Both the position numbers and the translations under genes were made by a program. A stretch of 40,602 nucleotides of DNA from Bacteroidales bacterium (GTDB lineage: Bacteria > Bacteroidota > Bacteroidia > Bacteroidales > P3). The notes beneath the pieces are model-generated. The model was not told where the DNA came from. It ran no database searches and saw only the letters and a list, made by a program, of their open reading frames with translations. The DNA lies in assembly GCA_017962615.1 (NCBI GenBank), contig JAGCUZ010000058.1, positions 1-40,602 of the forward strand, written 5' to 3'. Shown one piece after another: positions 18,059 through 25,798 of the stretch (positions are counted from its first letter, which is position 1; each line of letters starts with the position of its first letter).

Positions 18059-18486
18059 TTTTAAGTTTTAAGTTATTAGTTGTTCGCTTTCCATGTTTTT
18101 CATTCAGCGGTGCTATTCGCTATCCATGTTTTTAATTCAGTGGTGCTCATGACCTCAGTTCACAGCCTTCGGCATTAAGTGGCTGACGCGGTTTAGAGAT
18201 TATAGATACGATAGAGACGATAGAATCGATAGAGGCTGACGCACATTTTGTTCTCCGCTGCGCTATCGAAAGTCACTAAAGGTAACTTCTATAAATTCGT
18301 TATATTCGTTTTATGCTTGCATAAATATTCTAAAAATAAATTCGTTAGATTCGTGCAATTCGTGTTCAACCGAAGGTCATGAGCACCTATGAAATGAAAA
18401 ACATGACAGCGAATAATAGTAATAAATAGAACTCGCTTAAACTTCTTCACGTATCAACTTATCCACATTCAACATATCAACAAATC
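18059..18486. repeat. Composite repeat region upstream of dnaE
   Basis: No gene here. In order: 7-bp AAGTTTT/AGTTATT units; two tandem copies of a roughly 35-bp module (18083-18114 and 18116-18154); a 29-nt stretch (18161-18189) identical to the reverse complement of 30123-30151 and containing GGCTGACGC; a 9-bp-period array of GATAGA units (about 18200-18233); a second GGCTGACGC (18234-18242); the CTCCGCTGCGCTATCG core (18250-18271) with a small hairpin; 9-bp ATTCGTNNN units (about 18293-18366); an inverted copy of the 35-bp module (18375-18413); and 8-bp ATATCAAC units ending at the dnaE start. The module copies in opposite orientation could fold into a large cruciform. Confidence 0.85.
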
Positions 18487-21400
18487 ATGTATTTTGCTCA
18501 TTTGCACGTGCACTCGCACTACTCGATATTGGACGGAATGTCGAAGATTCCCGACCTGGTGAAGAAATGCAAGAAGGACGGCATGTATGCCATGGCGCTT
18601 ACCGACCACGGCAACATGTTCGGCATCAAGGAGCTGTTCGACTTTGCCAAGAAGGAGAACGGCAAGGTGAAGGACGCCGTCAAGGAGCAGAAGGCCGTCA
18701 TAGCCAACGAAGAGGCTACCGAGGAGGAGCGCGCTGCCGCCAAGGCGCGCATCGAGGAGCTGGAAGCCACCTTTTTCAAGCCCATACTGGGCATAGAGAC
18801 CTACTGCGCCCACGAGCACCGCACAGTGAAGACCCACCGCGACGGCTGGCACCTCATACTCCTTGCCAAGAACAAGCAGGGCTACCACAACCTGTGCAAG
18901 CTCAGCAGCATAGCCTACACCGAGGGCTACTACTACAACCCCCGCATCGACCACGAGCTGCTGCAGCGCTACCACGAGGGGCTTATCTGCTGTTCGGCCT
19001 GCCTGGGCGGCGAGGTGCCGCAGAAGATACTGATGGGCGACATGGCGGGCGCCGAGGCCTCGGTGCTATGGTTCAAGCAGCTCTTCGGCGACGACTACTA
19101 CCTCGAGCTGCAGCGCCACAAGACCGACAAGCCCAACGCCGCCACCGACACCTTCGAGAAGCAGCAGCGTGTGAACGCCGTCCTCGTCGAGCTGGCCGCC
19201 AAGCACGGCATAAAGCTCATAGCCACCAACGACGTCCACTTCGTCGAGGAAGAGCACGGCGAGGCCCACGACCGCCTGATATGCCTCAGCACCGGCAAGG
19301 ACTTCGGCGACCCCTCGCGCCTGCACTACACCAAGCAGGAGTGGCTGAAAAGCCCCGAGCAGATGGCCGCAATCTTTGCCGACATGCCCGAGGCGCTGGA
19401 AAACACGCGCGAGATTGTGGACAAGGTGGAAGAGTACGACATCAACAGCAACCCCATCATGCCCGCCTTCCCCATCCCCGAGAGCTTCGGCACCGAGGAG
19501 GGCTACCGCCAACGCATTGCCGAGGAGGAGCTCCTCGACGAGTTTGCCCGCAACGACAAGGGCGAGCCCATCGCCGACCCCAAGGCCCGCCAGAAGCTGC
19601 TCGAACGCCTCGGCGGCTATGAGAAGCTCTACCGCATAAAGCTCGAGGCCGACTACCTGGGCAAGCTGGTGTGGGACGGCGCCCACCGCCGCTACGGCGA
19701 CGAGCTGAGCGACGAGATAAAGGAGCGCATAGGCTTCGAGCTGCACACCATAAAGACCATGGGTTTCCCCGGCTATTTCCTCATCGTACAGGACTACATA
19801 CGCGGCGCGCGCGAGGAGCTGGGCGTCAGCGTCGGGCCCGGGCGTGGCTCGGCCGCAGGCAGCGTCGTGGCCTACTGCCTGTGGATAACCGACGTGGACC
19901 CCCTGAAATACGACCTGCTGTTCGAGCGTTTCCTGAACCCCGACCGCATATCGCTGCCCGATATCGACGTCGACTTCGACGATGCGGGGCGCGGGCGTGT
20001 GCTCGACTGGATAACGCATAAATACGGCAAGGAGCGCGTGGCGCACATCATTACTTACGGCACCATGGCCACCAAGTCGAGTGTGGCCGACGTGGGAAGG
20101 GTGCAGAAGATACCCCTTGCCACGGTCAACTACGTGAAGAGCCTTATCCCCGACCGCGGCTTCCCCGACAACGTGAAGGACGAGAAGGGCAACAGCCCCA
20201 AGGTGAACCTGCACAACTGCTACAAGTATGTGCCGCAGCTGAAGAGCATCATGGAGAGCGCGTCGGCCGCCGACCTGGAGCTGAAGGAGGTGCTCACCTA
20301 CGCCGAGGAGCTCGAGGACACCAACCGCCAGATAGGCATCCACGCCTGCGGCGTCATCATAGGCGCCGACGACCTCACCAACTTCGCCCCCCTCTGCACC
20401 ATAAAGGACAAGGAGACCGACCAGGATGTGCTGGTTACGCAGTACGACGGCCACGTGGTGGAGGAGGTCGGCCTCATCAAGATGGACTTCCTCGGCCTCA
20501 AGAACCTCACCATCATCAAGGATGCCCTGCGCAACATAAAGCACAGCCACCGAGTGGATGTCGACATCGACCATATACCCATCGACGACGAGCTGACCTA
20601 TAAGCTGTTCGGCGACGGTGCCACGGTGGGCACCTTCCAGTTTGAGTCGGCAGGAATGCAGAAATACCTGCGCGAGCTGAAGCCCCACGTGTTCGAAGAC
20701 CTCATAGCCATGAACGCCCTCTACCGTCCGGGGCCAATGGAATATATACCCGACTTCATCGACCGCAAGATGGGCCGCAAACCCATCGAGTACGACATCC
20801 CCTGCATGGAGCAGTACCTCAAGGACACCTACGGCATCACCGTGTACCAGGAGCAGGTGATGCTCCTGTCGCGCCAGCTGGCCAACTTCACCCGCGGCCA
20901 GAGCGACACCCTGCGCAAAGCCATGGGCAAGAAGCAGATTGCCAAGATGAACGAGCTGGAGGTGCTGTTTTACGAGGGCGGCGAAAAGAACGGCCATCCG
21001 AAGGAGAAGCTGCAGAAGATATGGGAGGACTGGAAGAAGTTTGCCAGCTACGCCTTCAACAAGAGCCACGCCACCTGCTACTCGTGGGTGGCCTACCAGA
21101 CGGGCTACCTCAAGGCACACTACCCCGCCGAGTACATGGCGGCGGTGCTCACCAGCGGCCTGAGCGACATAACGCGCACCACGCAGCTGCTCGAAGAATG
21201 CAAGCGCATGAAGCTCAGCGTGCTGCGCCCCAGCGTAAACCTCTCCGAGAAAGACTTCTCGGTTGACAGCGAAGGCAACATCCGCTTCGGCCTCTGCGCC
21301 ATAAAAGGCATGGGCGAGGCCGCCGCCGAGGCGCTGATAAAAGAACGCGACACCAACGGCCCCTTCAAGTCGGCCTACGACTTCGTGGAGCGCATCGACC

Positions 21401-22347
21401 TGCGCACGGTGAACCGCAAAAGCGTGGAGTCGCTCATAATGGCCGGTGCCCTCGACGACTTCGAGGAGCCGCACCGGGCGCAGTATTTCGTGCACGACAC
21501 GCCGTCGGAATCGAGTCCCACCTACGTGGAGCGACTGCTGCGCTGGGCGTCGAGGAAACAAGAGTCGGAGGAGAGCTCGCAGATGTCGATATTCGACATG
21601 TGCGACGAGATGAAGAGCGAGGAGCACCCGTTGCCGCCGGCTGCCGAGGAATGGACCAATGTGGAGCGTTGCCGCTACGAGAAAGAGGTGGTGGGCTTCT
21701 ACCTTAGCGGACATCCCCTCAACGACTTCAAGGACGAGATAAACTTCTTTGCCAAAACACCGCTCAGCGCCTTTGCCAACATGGAGGCGCTGGTTGACAG
21801 TCCCGTCTCGTTTGCAGGCATAGTGACCGAGGCGAAGACGGCGGTGTCGTCGAAGGACGGCAACACCTACGGCCGCATGGTGGTGGAGGACTTCTCGGGA
21901 TCGCACGAGTTGGTGCTGTTCGGCGAGGAGTTCCAGAAGTACAAGAACTACTTCGAGAAAGGCATATTCCTGTACTGCAACGGCAAGGTGGAGCAGAAGG
22001 TGTTCCGCGTTGGCGGCAAGGACAGTCCCGGAGGAGGCGAGGAGCGCAAGTCGCGTCCAAGGCTGAGGATAAGCCAGATGATGCTGCTCAACAACGTGAT
22101 GACCACCCTCGCACGCTCGCTCACCCTCGAGATGAGCCTTGCCAACGTCACCGACGACTTCTGCGACAGGATAGAAAACAAAATAAAGAAAAACAAAGGC
22201 AAATCGGACCTGAGGATACGCGTGAACGACATCAAGAACGGGCTCACCCTCACCATGCAGTCGACCACCGGCCATGTCGACATCCGCAACTTCCTCAACG
22301 ACATGAGCACCCTGCCTGAGATAGAACGTTATACCATAAGCAAATGA
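18487..22347 (+). CDS. dnaE: DNA polymerase III alpha subunit
   Basis: The 1286-aa replicative polymerase. The N-terminal PHP domain keeps its metal-site motif (H5, H7, H9-S-H11) and TDHGN, so the PHP site may still be active. The polymerase core has the catalytic aspartates D492 and D494 in PDIDVDFDD and D667 in KMDFLG, plus VGPGRGSAAGS and the YRPGPMEYIPDFI segment. A helix-hairpin-helix region (RFGLCAIKGMGEAAAEAL) and a C-terminal OB-fold (about 1095-1190, SFAGIVTEAKT) complete the DnaE1 layout. The start abuts an 8-bp repeat array and has no Shine-Dalgarno site. Its stop overlaps the next start by four bases (ATGA), so the GSCFA gene is translationally coupled. Confidence 0.96.
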   Translation: MYFAHLHVHSHYSILDGMSKIPDLVKKCKKDGMYAMALTDHGNMFGIKELFDFAKKENGKVKDAVKEQKAVIANEEATEEERAAAKARIEELEATFFKPILGIETYCAHEHRTVKTHRDGWHLILLAKNKQGYHNLCKLSSIAYTEGYYYNPRIDHELLQRYHEGLICCSACLGGEVPQKILMGDMAGAEASVLWFKQLFGDDYYLELQRHKTDKPNAATDTFEKQQRVNAVLVELAAKHGIKLIATNDVHFVEEEHGEAHDRLICLSTGKDFGDPSRLHYTKQEWLKSPEQMAAIFADMPEALENTREIVDKVEEYDINSNPIMPAFPIPESFGTEEGYRQRIAEEELLDEFARNDKGEPIADPKARQKLLERLGGYEKLYRIKLEADYLGKLVWDGAHRRYGDELSDEIKERIGFELHTIKTMGFPGYFLIVQDYIRGAREELGVSVGPGRGSAAGSVVAYCLWITDVDPLKYDLLFERFLNPDRISLPDIDVDFDDAGRGRVLDWITHKYGKERVAHIITYGTMATKSSVADVGRVQKIPLATVNYVKSLIPDRGFPDNVKDEKGNSPKVNLHNCYKYVPQLKSIMESASAADLELKEVLTYAEELEDTNRQIGIHACGVIIGADDLTNFAPLCTIKDKETDQDVLVTQYDGHVVEEVGLIKMDFLGLKNLTIIKDALRNIKHSHRVDVDIDHIPIDDELTYKLFGDGATVGTFQFESAGMQKYLRELKPHVFEDLIAMNALYRPGPMEYIPDFIDRKMGRKPIEYDIPCMEQYLKDTYGITVYQEQVMLLSRQLANFTRGQSDTLRKAMGKKQIAKMNELEVLFYEGGEKNGHPKEKLQKIWEDWKKFASYAFNKSHATCYSWVAYQTGYLKAHYPAEYMAAVLTSGLSDITRTTQLLEECKRMKLSVLRPSVNLSEKDFSVDSEGNIRFGLCAIKGMGEAAAEALIKERDTNGPFKSAYDFVERIDLRTVNRKSVESLIMAGALDDFEEPHRAQYFVHDTPSESSPTYVERLLRWASRKQESEESSQMSIFDMCDEMKSEEHPLPPAAEEWTNVERCRYEKEVVGFYLSGHPLNDFKDEINFFAKTPLSAFANMEALVDSPVSFAGIVTEAKTAVSSKDGNTYGRMVVEDFSGSHELVLFGEEFQKYKNYFEKGIFLYCNGKVEQKVFRVGGKDSPGGGEERKSRPRLRISQMMLLNNVMTTLARSLTLEMSLANVTDDFCDRIENKIKKNKGKSDLRIRVNDIKNGLTLTMQSTTGHVDIRNFLNDMSTLPEIERYTISK

Positions 22348-23318
22348 GCATACAGCTATATACCCCCGTGGCCGTGGACCGGCAAGGGCTCAGCCTTACG
22401 CTCGGCGACAAGGTGATGCTCCTGGGCTCGTGCTTCGCCGACCATATAGGCGACCGTCTGCGCGAAGGAGGCTTCGAGGTGCTGCAGAATCCTTTCGGAG
22501 TGCTATACAACCCCCTCTCAATATGCCAGTGCCTGCGCCGCTGCATCGACCTGGAATACGTCGACGAGGGCGACCTGGTGCAATACGACGGGGTGTGGCA
22601 TTCGTGGCTGCACCACAGCCGTTTCTCGAATGCCGACCGGCAACGCTGCCTCGACGCCTGCAACGCCTCCATACAAAGCGGCCATGAATTCCTGAAAAGC
22701 TGCACGTTGCTTACGCTCACCTTCGGCACCGCCTACGTGTATGAGTTGCAGGACGAGGGTGGCTGGCATGGCCGCGTGGTGAGCAACTGCCACAAAGTAC
22801 CGGCCTCCCGCTTCATCAAACGGCGCGCCACGCTCAACGAGATGCTGGCGGTCTGCAACGATACCCTGCAACGCCTGCAACGCCTGCAACGCATCAATAC
22901 CAACGTTTTCGATAAGTCGAGCGGAGAGAGCAAACGACGAAGTGTTTGCACTATCCCGAGGCGAGAAAACGACTGTTTCAAAGAAACGAACATAAAGGTA
23001 CAGCTCACCGTTAGTCCCATACGCCACAGCGCTGACGGCGCACGCGGCAACCAGCTGAGCAAGTCGCTGCTGCACCTGCTGTGCGACGAACTTCAGCACA
23101 GTTGCGATGCCTGCTATTTCCCGGCTTACGAGATAGTTATGGACGAACTGCGAGACTACCGGTTCTACGATGCCGACATGCTGCACCTGTCGGCCACTGC
23201 CGTCGAGATACTGTGGCAACGCTACGCCGAGGCTTATTTCCCGCAGGAAACCATGAGAAAGGTGCAGGAAAACCAGCGTGAGGCCCGTGCCGCAAAGCAC
23301 AGGAGGATAATAACATGA
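22344..23318 (+). CDS. GSCFA-domain protein with an in-frame repeat insertion
   Basis: A 324-aa protein of the GSCFA family, an SGNH-hydrolase-like group typical of Bacteroidota and proteobacteria. The name-giving GSCFA motif is at 28-32, followed by NPFGVLYNP, LTFGTAYVY and the TVSPIRH motif; the D...H pair near the end (YDADMLHLS) completes the hydrolase-like site. Substrate is not known. Residues about 186-216 (N-V-F-D-K-S-S to F-K-E-T-N) interrupt the segment that normally joins the helix to the IKVQLTVSPIRH strand; this insert is hairpin-rich DNA matching the repeat family of this genome. It overlaps dnaE by 4 bp. Confidence 0.88.
   Translation: MSIQLYTPVAVDRQGLSLTLGDKVMLLGSCFADHIGDRLREGGFEVLQNPFGVLYNPLSICQCLRRCIDLEYVDEGDLVQYDGVWHSWLHHSRFSNADRQRCLDACNASIQSGHEFLKSCTLLTLTFGTAYVYELQDEGGWHGRVVSNCHKVPASRFIKRRATLNEMLAVCNDTLQRLQRLQRINTNVFDKSSGESKRRSVCTIPRRENDCFKETNIKVQLTVSPIRHSADGARGNQLSKSLLHLLCDELQHSCDACYFPAYEIVMDELRDYRFYDADMLHLSATAVEILWQRYAEAYFPQETMRKVQENQREARAAKHRRIIT
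22899..22991 (+). repeat. Palindromic element inside the GSCFA coding sequence
   Basis: A 93-bp in-frame insertion. CGTTTTC at 22904-22910 pairs with the GAAAACG that ends it. An inner hairpin GCAAAC/GTTTGC and a small GTTTC-AAA-GAAAC hairpin are also present. TTTCGATA followed by AGCGGAGA resembles the core found in murC. It adds about 31 residues without a stop codon. Confidence 0.6.
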
Positions 23319-23450
23319 TTATTTCTAAGTTCTAAGTCTTAAGTTTTAAGTGGCTGACGCAATTATTAGTTCTAAAGTTTTAAGTGGCTGACGCAGCATC
23401 TATCGCATCTATCCTATCTATCACATCTATCACTTATAGCAAAAAACAAT
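23319..23450. repeat. Intergenic repeat tract with two GGCTGACGC cores and a 9-bp array
   Basis: 7-bp AAGTTCT/AAGTTTT units lead to GGCTGACGC at 23352-23360. A second 7-bp block leads to a second core at 23386-23394. Then four 9-bp units ATCTATCNN run to the M28 start. Same family as the other gaps. Confidence 0.85.
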
Positions 23451-24953
23451 ATGAAACGTAAAGCAAACATTCTCTTATTAGGCATGGCCTTGTTATCCAT
23501 CTGCATAGTGCCGTTGAGGGCACAGCAGACTGCCTCCAGCGAGCGGCAGCAACGGCTTGAGCGGCATGTGTTCTATATGGCCGCCGACTCGCTAAACGGC
23601 CGCGGCGGCGGCTCGGAGGACGCCAACAAGGTGGCGCACTACATCGAAGGACAGTTCAAAGAGATTGGCGTGGAGCCTTTCTTCGAAGACTACCTCTGGG
23701 AGTTCACTCCTGGCTTCGGCGGCAAGTTCTACAACGTGGTGGGTATTATTAAAGGCTCCGACCCTGCGCTGTGCGACGAATACATCGTCGTTGGTGCCCA
23801 CTACGACCACCTCGGCGTAAGGAACGGCAAGGTGTACAACGGTGCCGACGACAACGCCTCGGGTACTGCCACCGTCATAGAACTGGCGCGTACCCTCGTG
23901 CAACAGAAGGCACTGCTGCGCCGCAGCGTCATCATAGTGACTTTCGACGGCGAGGAGATGGGACTGCTTGGTTCCAAGGCTCTGTGCGACGAGTTGGCGA
24001 GCCAAGGCTTGACAGAGCGGTGCAAGCTCATGTTCAGCATCGACATGGTGGGCTGGCTCGACAAGGGCGGTCCGCTCAAGCTGGTAGGTACCGCCATGCT
24101 TGATGATTGCGACAAGATACTGAAAGCCACGGCAAAACATGTGCCCATGGAGATAGATGTCGTCACCCGCCGCTTCGACTCTTGGGGCCTCGGGTCGACC
24201 GACAGCGAGCCCTTTGCGCGCCACGGAGTGCCGGCGCTCTATGTCTCTACGGGGCTTAAATCGCCCTACCACAAGCCCGAGGACGACGCTTGGCTGATTA
24301 ATTACGAAGGGCTCAACCGTGTGACCGAATATTTGTCACTTGCCGTCCTGAATTTCTCTCGCGAGGACAAACTCGAAGCCACAGGCCGCGTGAGCATAAA
24401 GCACCGCGACGAGCCGCCGTTCATAGAGTTTGGACTCAGCGCGGCGGCCGGGTCGTCTCATTTTGCATTCCCCAGTGCCGGCTTCACCGGTCGGAAGAGT
24501 TTTGCCTTCGCCGGCGGCGCCGACCTGCACTTCAACTACAAGCATTTCACGCTCGCCACGGGGGCAGAGTACACCATGCTGCAAGGACGGCTGCCCGTGG
24601 AGGCCGACCCGTTCAACAGCACGCTGCGCTACCGTCAGCAGGCCGTCACGCTGCCTGCCATGCTGCAATACCATATTCCCAGTAAGCCGTCGGCCAACTT
24701 CTACATAGGCGTAGGGGCTTATTTCAGTCATGTGTTCGACCACCAATACCGTGAGCTTGACAATGCTTCGGCCTACAGTATTGAGCAAAACCAGCACGGC
24801 TTGCAGTGGTGTATTGGCATGAGGATGTACCACTACACGGTAGAGGCGCTGTGGCGCTACTCTGCCGACGGCGTGTTCCTCAACGACGCAACCCATGTGG
24901 CACCCAATGCACGACTCAACAGTGCCATGCTGCGACTGGGAATTCTGTTATGA
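23451..24953 (+). CDS. M28 family metallopeptidase fused to an outer-membrane beta-barrel
   Basis: A 500-aa protein with a signal peptide (1-24). Residues about 40-305 are an M28 aminopeptidase-like domain with all five expected zinc-ligand positions: H117 (GAHYDH), D133 (GADDNASG), E168/E169 (DGEEMGLLGS), D198 (SIDMVGW) and H274 (SPYHKPEDD). A protease-associated insertion is absent. Residues about 315-500 alternate polar and aromatic/hydrophobic residues in strand-sized blocks and end in MLRLGILL, as in Bacteroidota outer-membrane beta-barrels. The fusion would place a zinc peptidase on a small barrel in the outer membrane. It overlaps aroE by 4 bp. Confidence 0.85.
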   Translation: MKRKANILLLGMALLSICIVPLRAQQTASSERQQRLERHVFYMAADSLNGRGGGSEDANKVAHYIEGQFKEIGVEPFFEDYLWEFTPGFGGKFYNVVGIIKGSDPALCDEYIVVGAHYDHLGVRNGKVYNGADDNASGTATVIELARTLVQQKALLRRSVIIVTFDGEEMGLLGSKALCDELASQGLTERCKLMFSIDMVGWLDKGGPLKLVGTAMLDDCDKILKATAKHVPMEIDVVTRRFDSWGLGSTDSEPFARHGVPALYVSTGLKSPYHKPEDDAWLINYEGLNRVTEYLSLAVLNFSREDKLEATGRVSIKHRDEPPFIEFGLSAAAGSSHFAFPSAGFTGRKSFAFAGGADLHFNYKHFTLATGAEYTMLQGRLPVEADPFNSTLRYRQQAVTLPAMLQYHIPSKPSANFYIGVGAYFSHVFDHQYRELDNASAYSIEQNQHGLQWCIGMRMYHYTVEALWRYSADGVFLNDATHVAPNARLNSAMLRLGILL

Positions 24954-25726
24954 CCATGAAACTTGCGCTGATTGGCCATCCGGTAGCACACTCGCAGTCG
25001 CCGGCTTTGTATGATGCCATGTTCAGGCGGCTTGGCCTGGAAGGGAGCAGCTACAGTCTTGTCGACATAGCCCCCGAAGAGCTTAACCGCGAGCGCCTGC
25101 TACGGCTGGTTGATGAGCTAGGCCTTACAGGCTTCAACGTGACTGTGCCGCACAAGGTTGCGGTACTGCCCATGCTCGACGAGGTGAGCGATGAGGCGCG
25201 AGCCATAGGCGCGGTCAATACCGTGGTTGTGCGCGATGGACGGCTCTACGGTTACAACACCGATGCAGGGGCGTTTTCTGAATCGCTTGTGCCGCACCTG
25301 CAGCCATGCCACACTCGCGCCCTGATACTGGGCACAGGTGGCGCCGCGCGTGCCGTGGCTTACGCTTTGGGACAGCTGGGGATAGAGTACTTATATGTGA
25401 GCCGCTGCCCGAAGGGGAAAGATATGGTGCCGTACAGCGAAGCGTTGCGGCTGGCAGATGCCAGCAGGCTTGTGGTTAACGCGACACCCGTTGGCATGCC
25501 GCCGTTGCAGGCTTTGAGTCCCTGGCCCGATGCCAGTGTGCTGGGACCGTCGCATCTATGCTACGACCTGGTGTACACGCCTTCGCCAACGCGCTTCCTT
25601 GCCGAAGCGGCGGCGAGGGGTGCCGCTGTTGTCGACGGAAAAGAAATGCTCCGCTTGCAGGCGGAGCATAGTATCAAGTTGTTTATGGGAATGTTTTTTT
25701 CTCCTACAGATTGTAAAAGATTTTAA
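24950..25726 (+). CDS. aroE: Shikimate dehydrogenase
   Basis: Reduces 3-dehydroshikimate to shikimate with NADPH in aromatic amino acid biosynthesis. The start ATG at 24950 overlaps the upstream stop (ATGA); a second ATG at 24956 is also possible. The 258-aa product has the shikimate-binding HSQSP (14-18), catalytic Lys69 in NVTVPHK and Asp105 in YNTDAGAF, the nucleotide-binding GTGGAARA (128-135), VVNATPVGM and the closing QAEHSIKLFMG segment. The codons for MLRLQAEH form a 9-bp palindrome (ATGCTCCGC/GCGGAGCAT). Length is normal. Confidence 0.95.
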   Translation: MTMKLALIGHPVAHSQSPALYDAMFRRLGLEGSSYSLVDIAPEELNRERLLRLVDELGLTGFNVTVPHKVAVLPMLDEVSDEARAIGAVNTVVVRDGRLYGYNTDAGAFSESLVPHLQPCHTRALILGTGGAARAVAYALGQLGIEYLYVSRCPKGKDMVPYSEALRLADASRLVVNATPVGMPPLQALSPWPDASVLGPSHLCYDLVYTPSPTRFLAEAAARGAAVVDGKEMLRLQAEHSIKLFMGMFFSPTDCKRF

Positions 25727-25766
25727 AAGAAATGTCGTCTGTCTCTTTTCCAATCTTTTAAAATCT
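25718..25766. terminator. Bidirectional terminator between aroE and ftsZ
   Basis: AGATTTTAAAAGA (25718-25730) and TCTTTTAAAATCT (25754-25766) are perfect 13-bp reverse complements around a 23-nt loop containing CTTTTCC. It overlaps the aroE stop codon and lies 33 bp beyond the ftsZ stop on the other strand, so it probably serves both converging units. Confidence 0.7.
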
Positions 25767-25798
25767 GATGGAGATTAATGTTTTCAACATGTTGGTAA

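Noticed and set aside
19066-22275. Minus-strand open frame of over 1000 codons opposite dnaE
   Set aside because: It is low-complexity His/Val/Leu/Ala-rich translation of the complementary strand of a GC-rich gene; dnaE itself is unambiguous.
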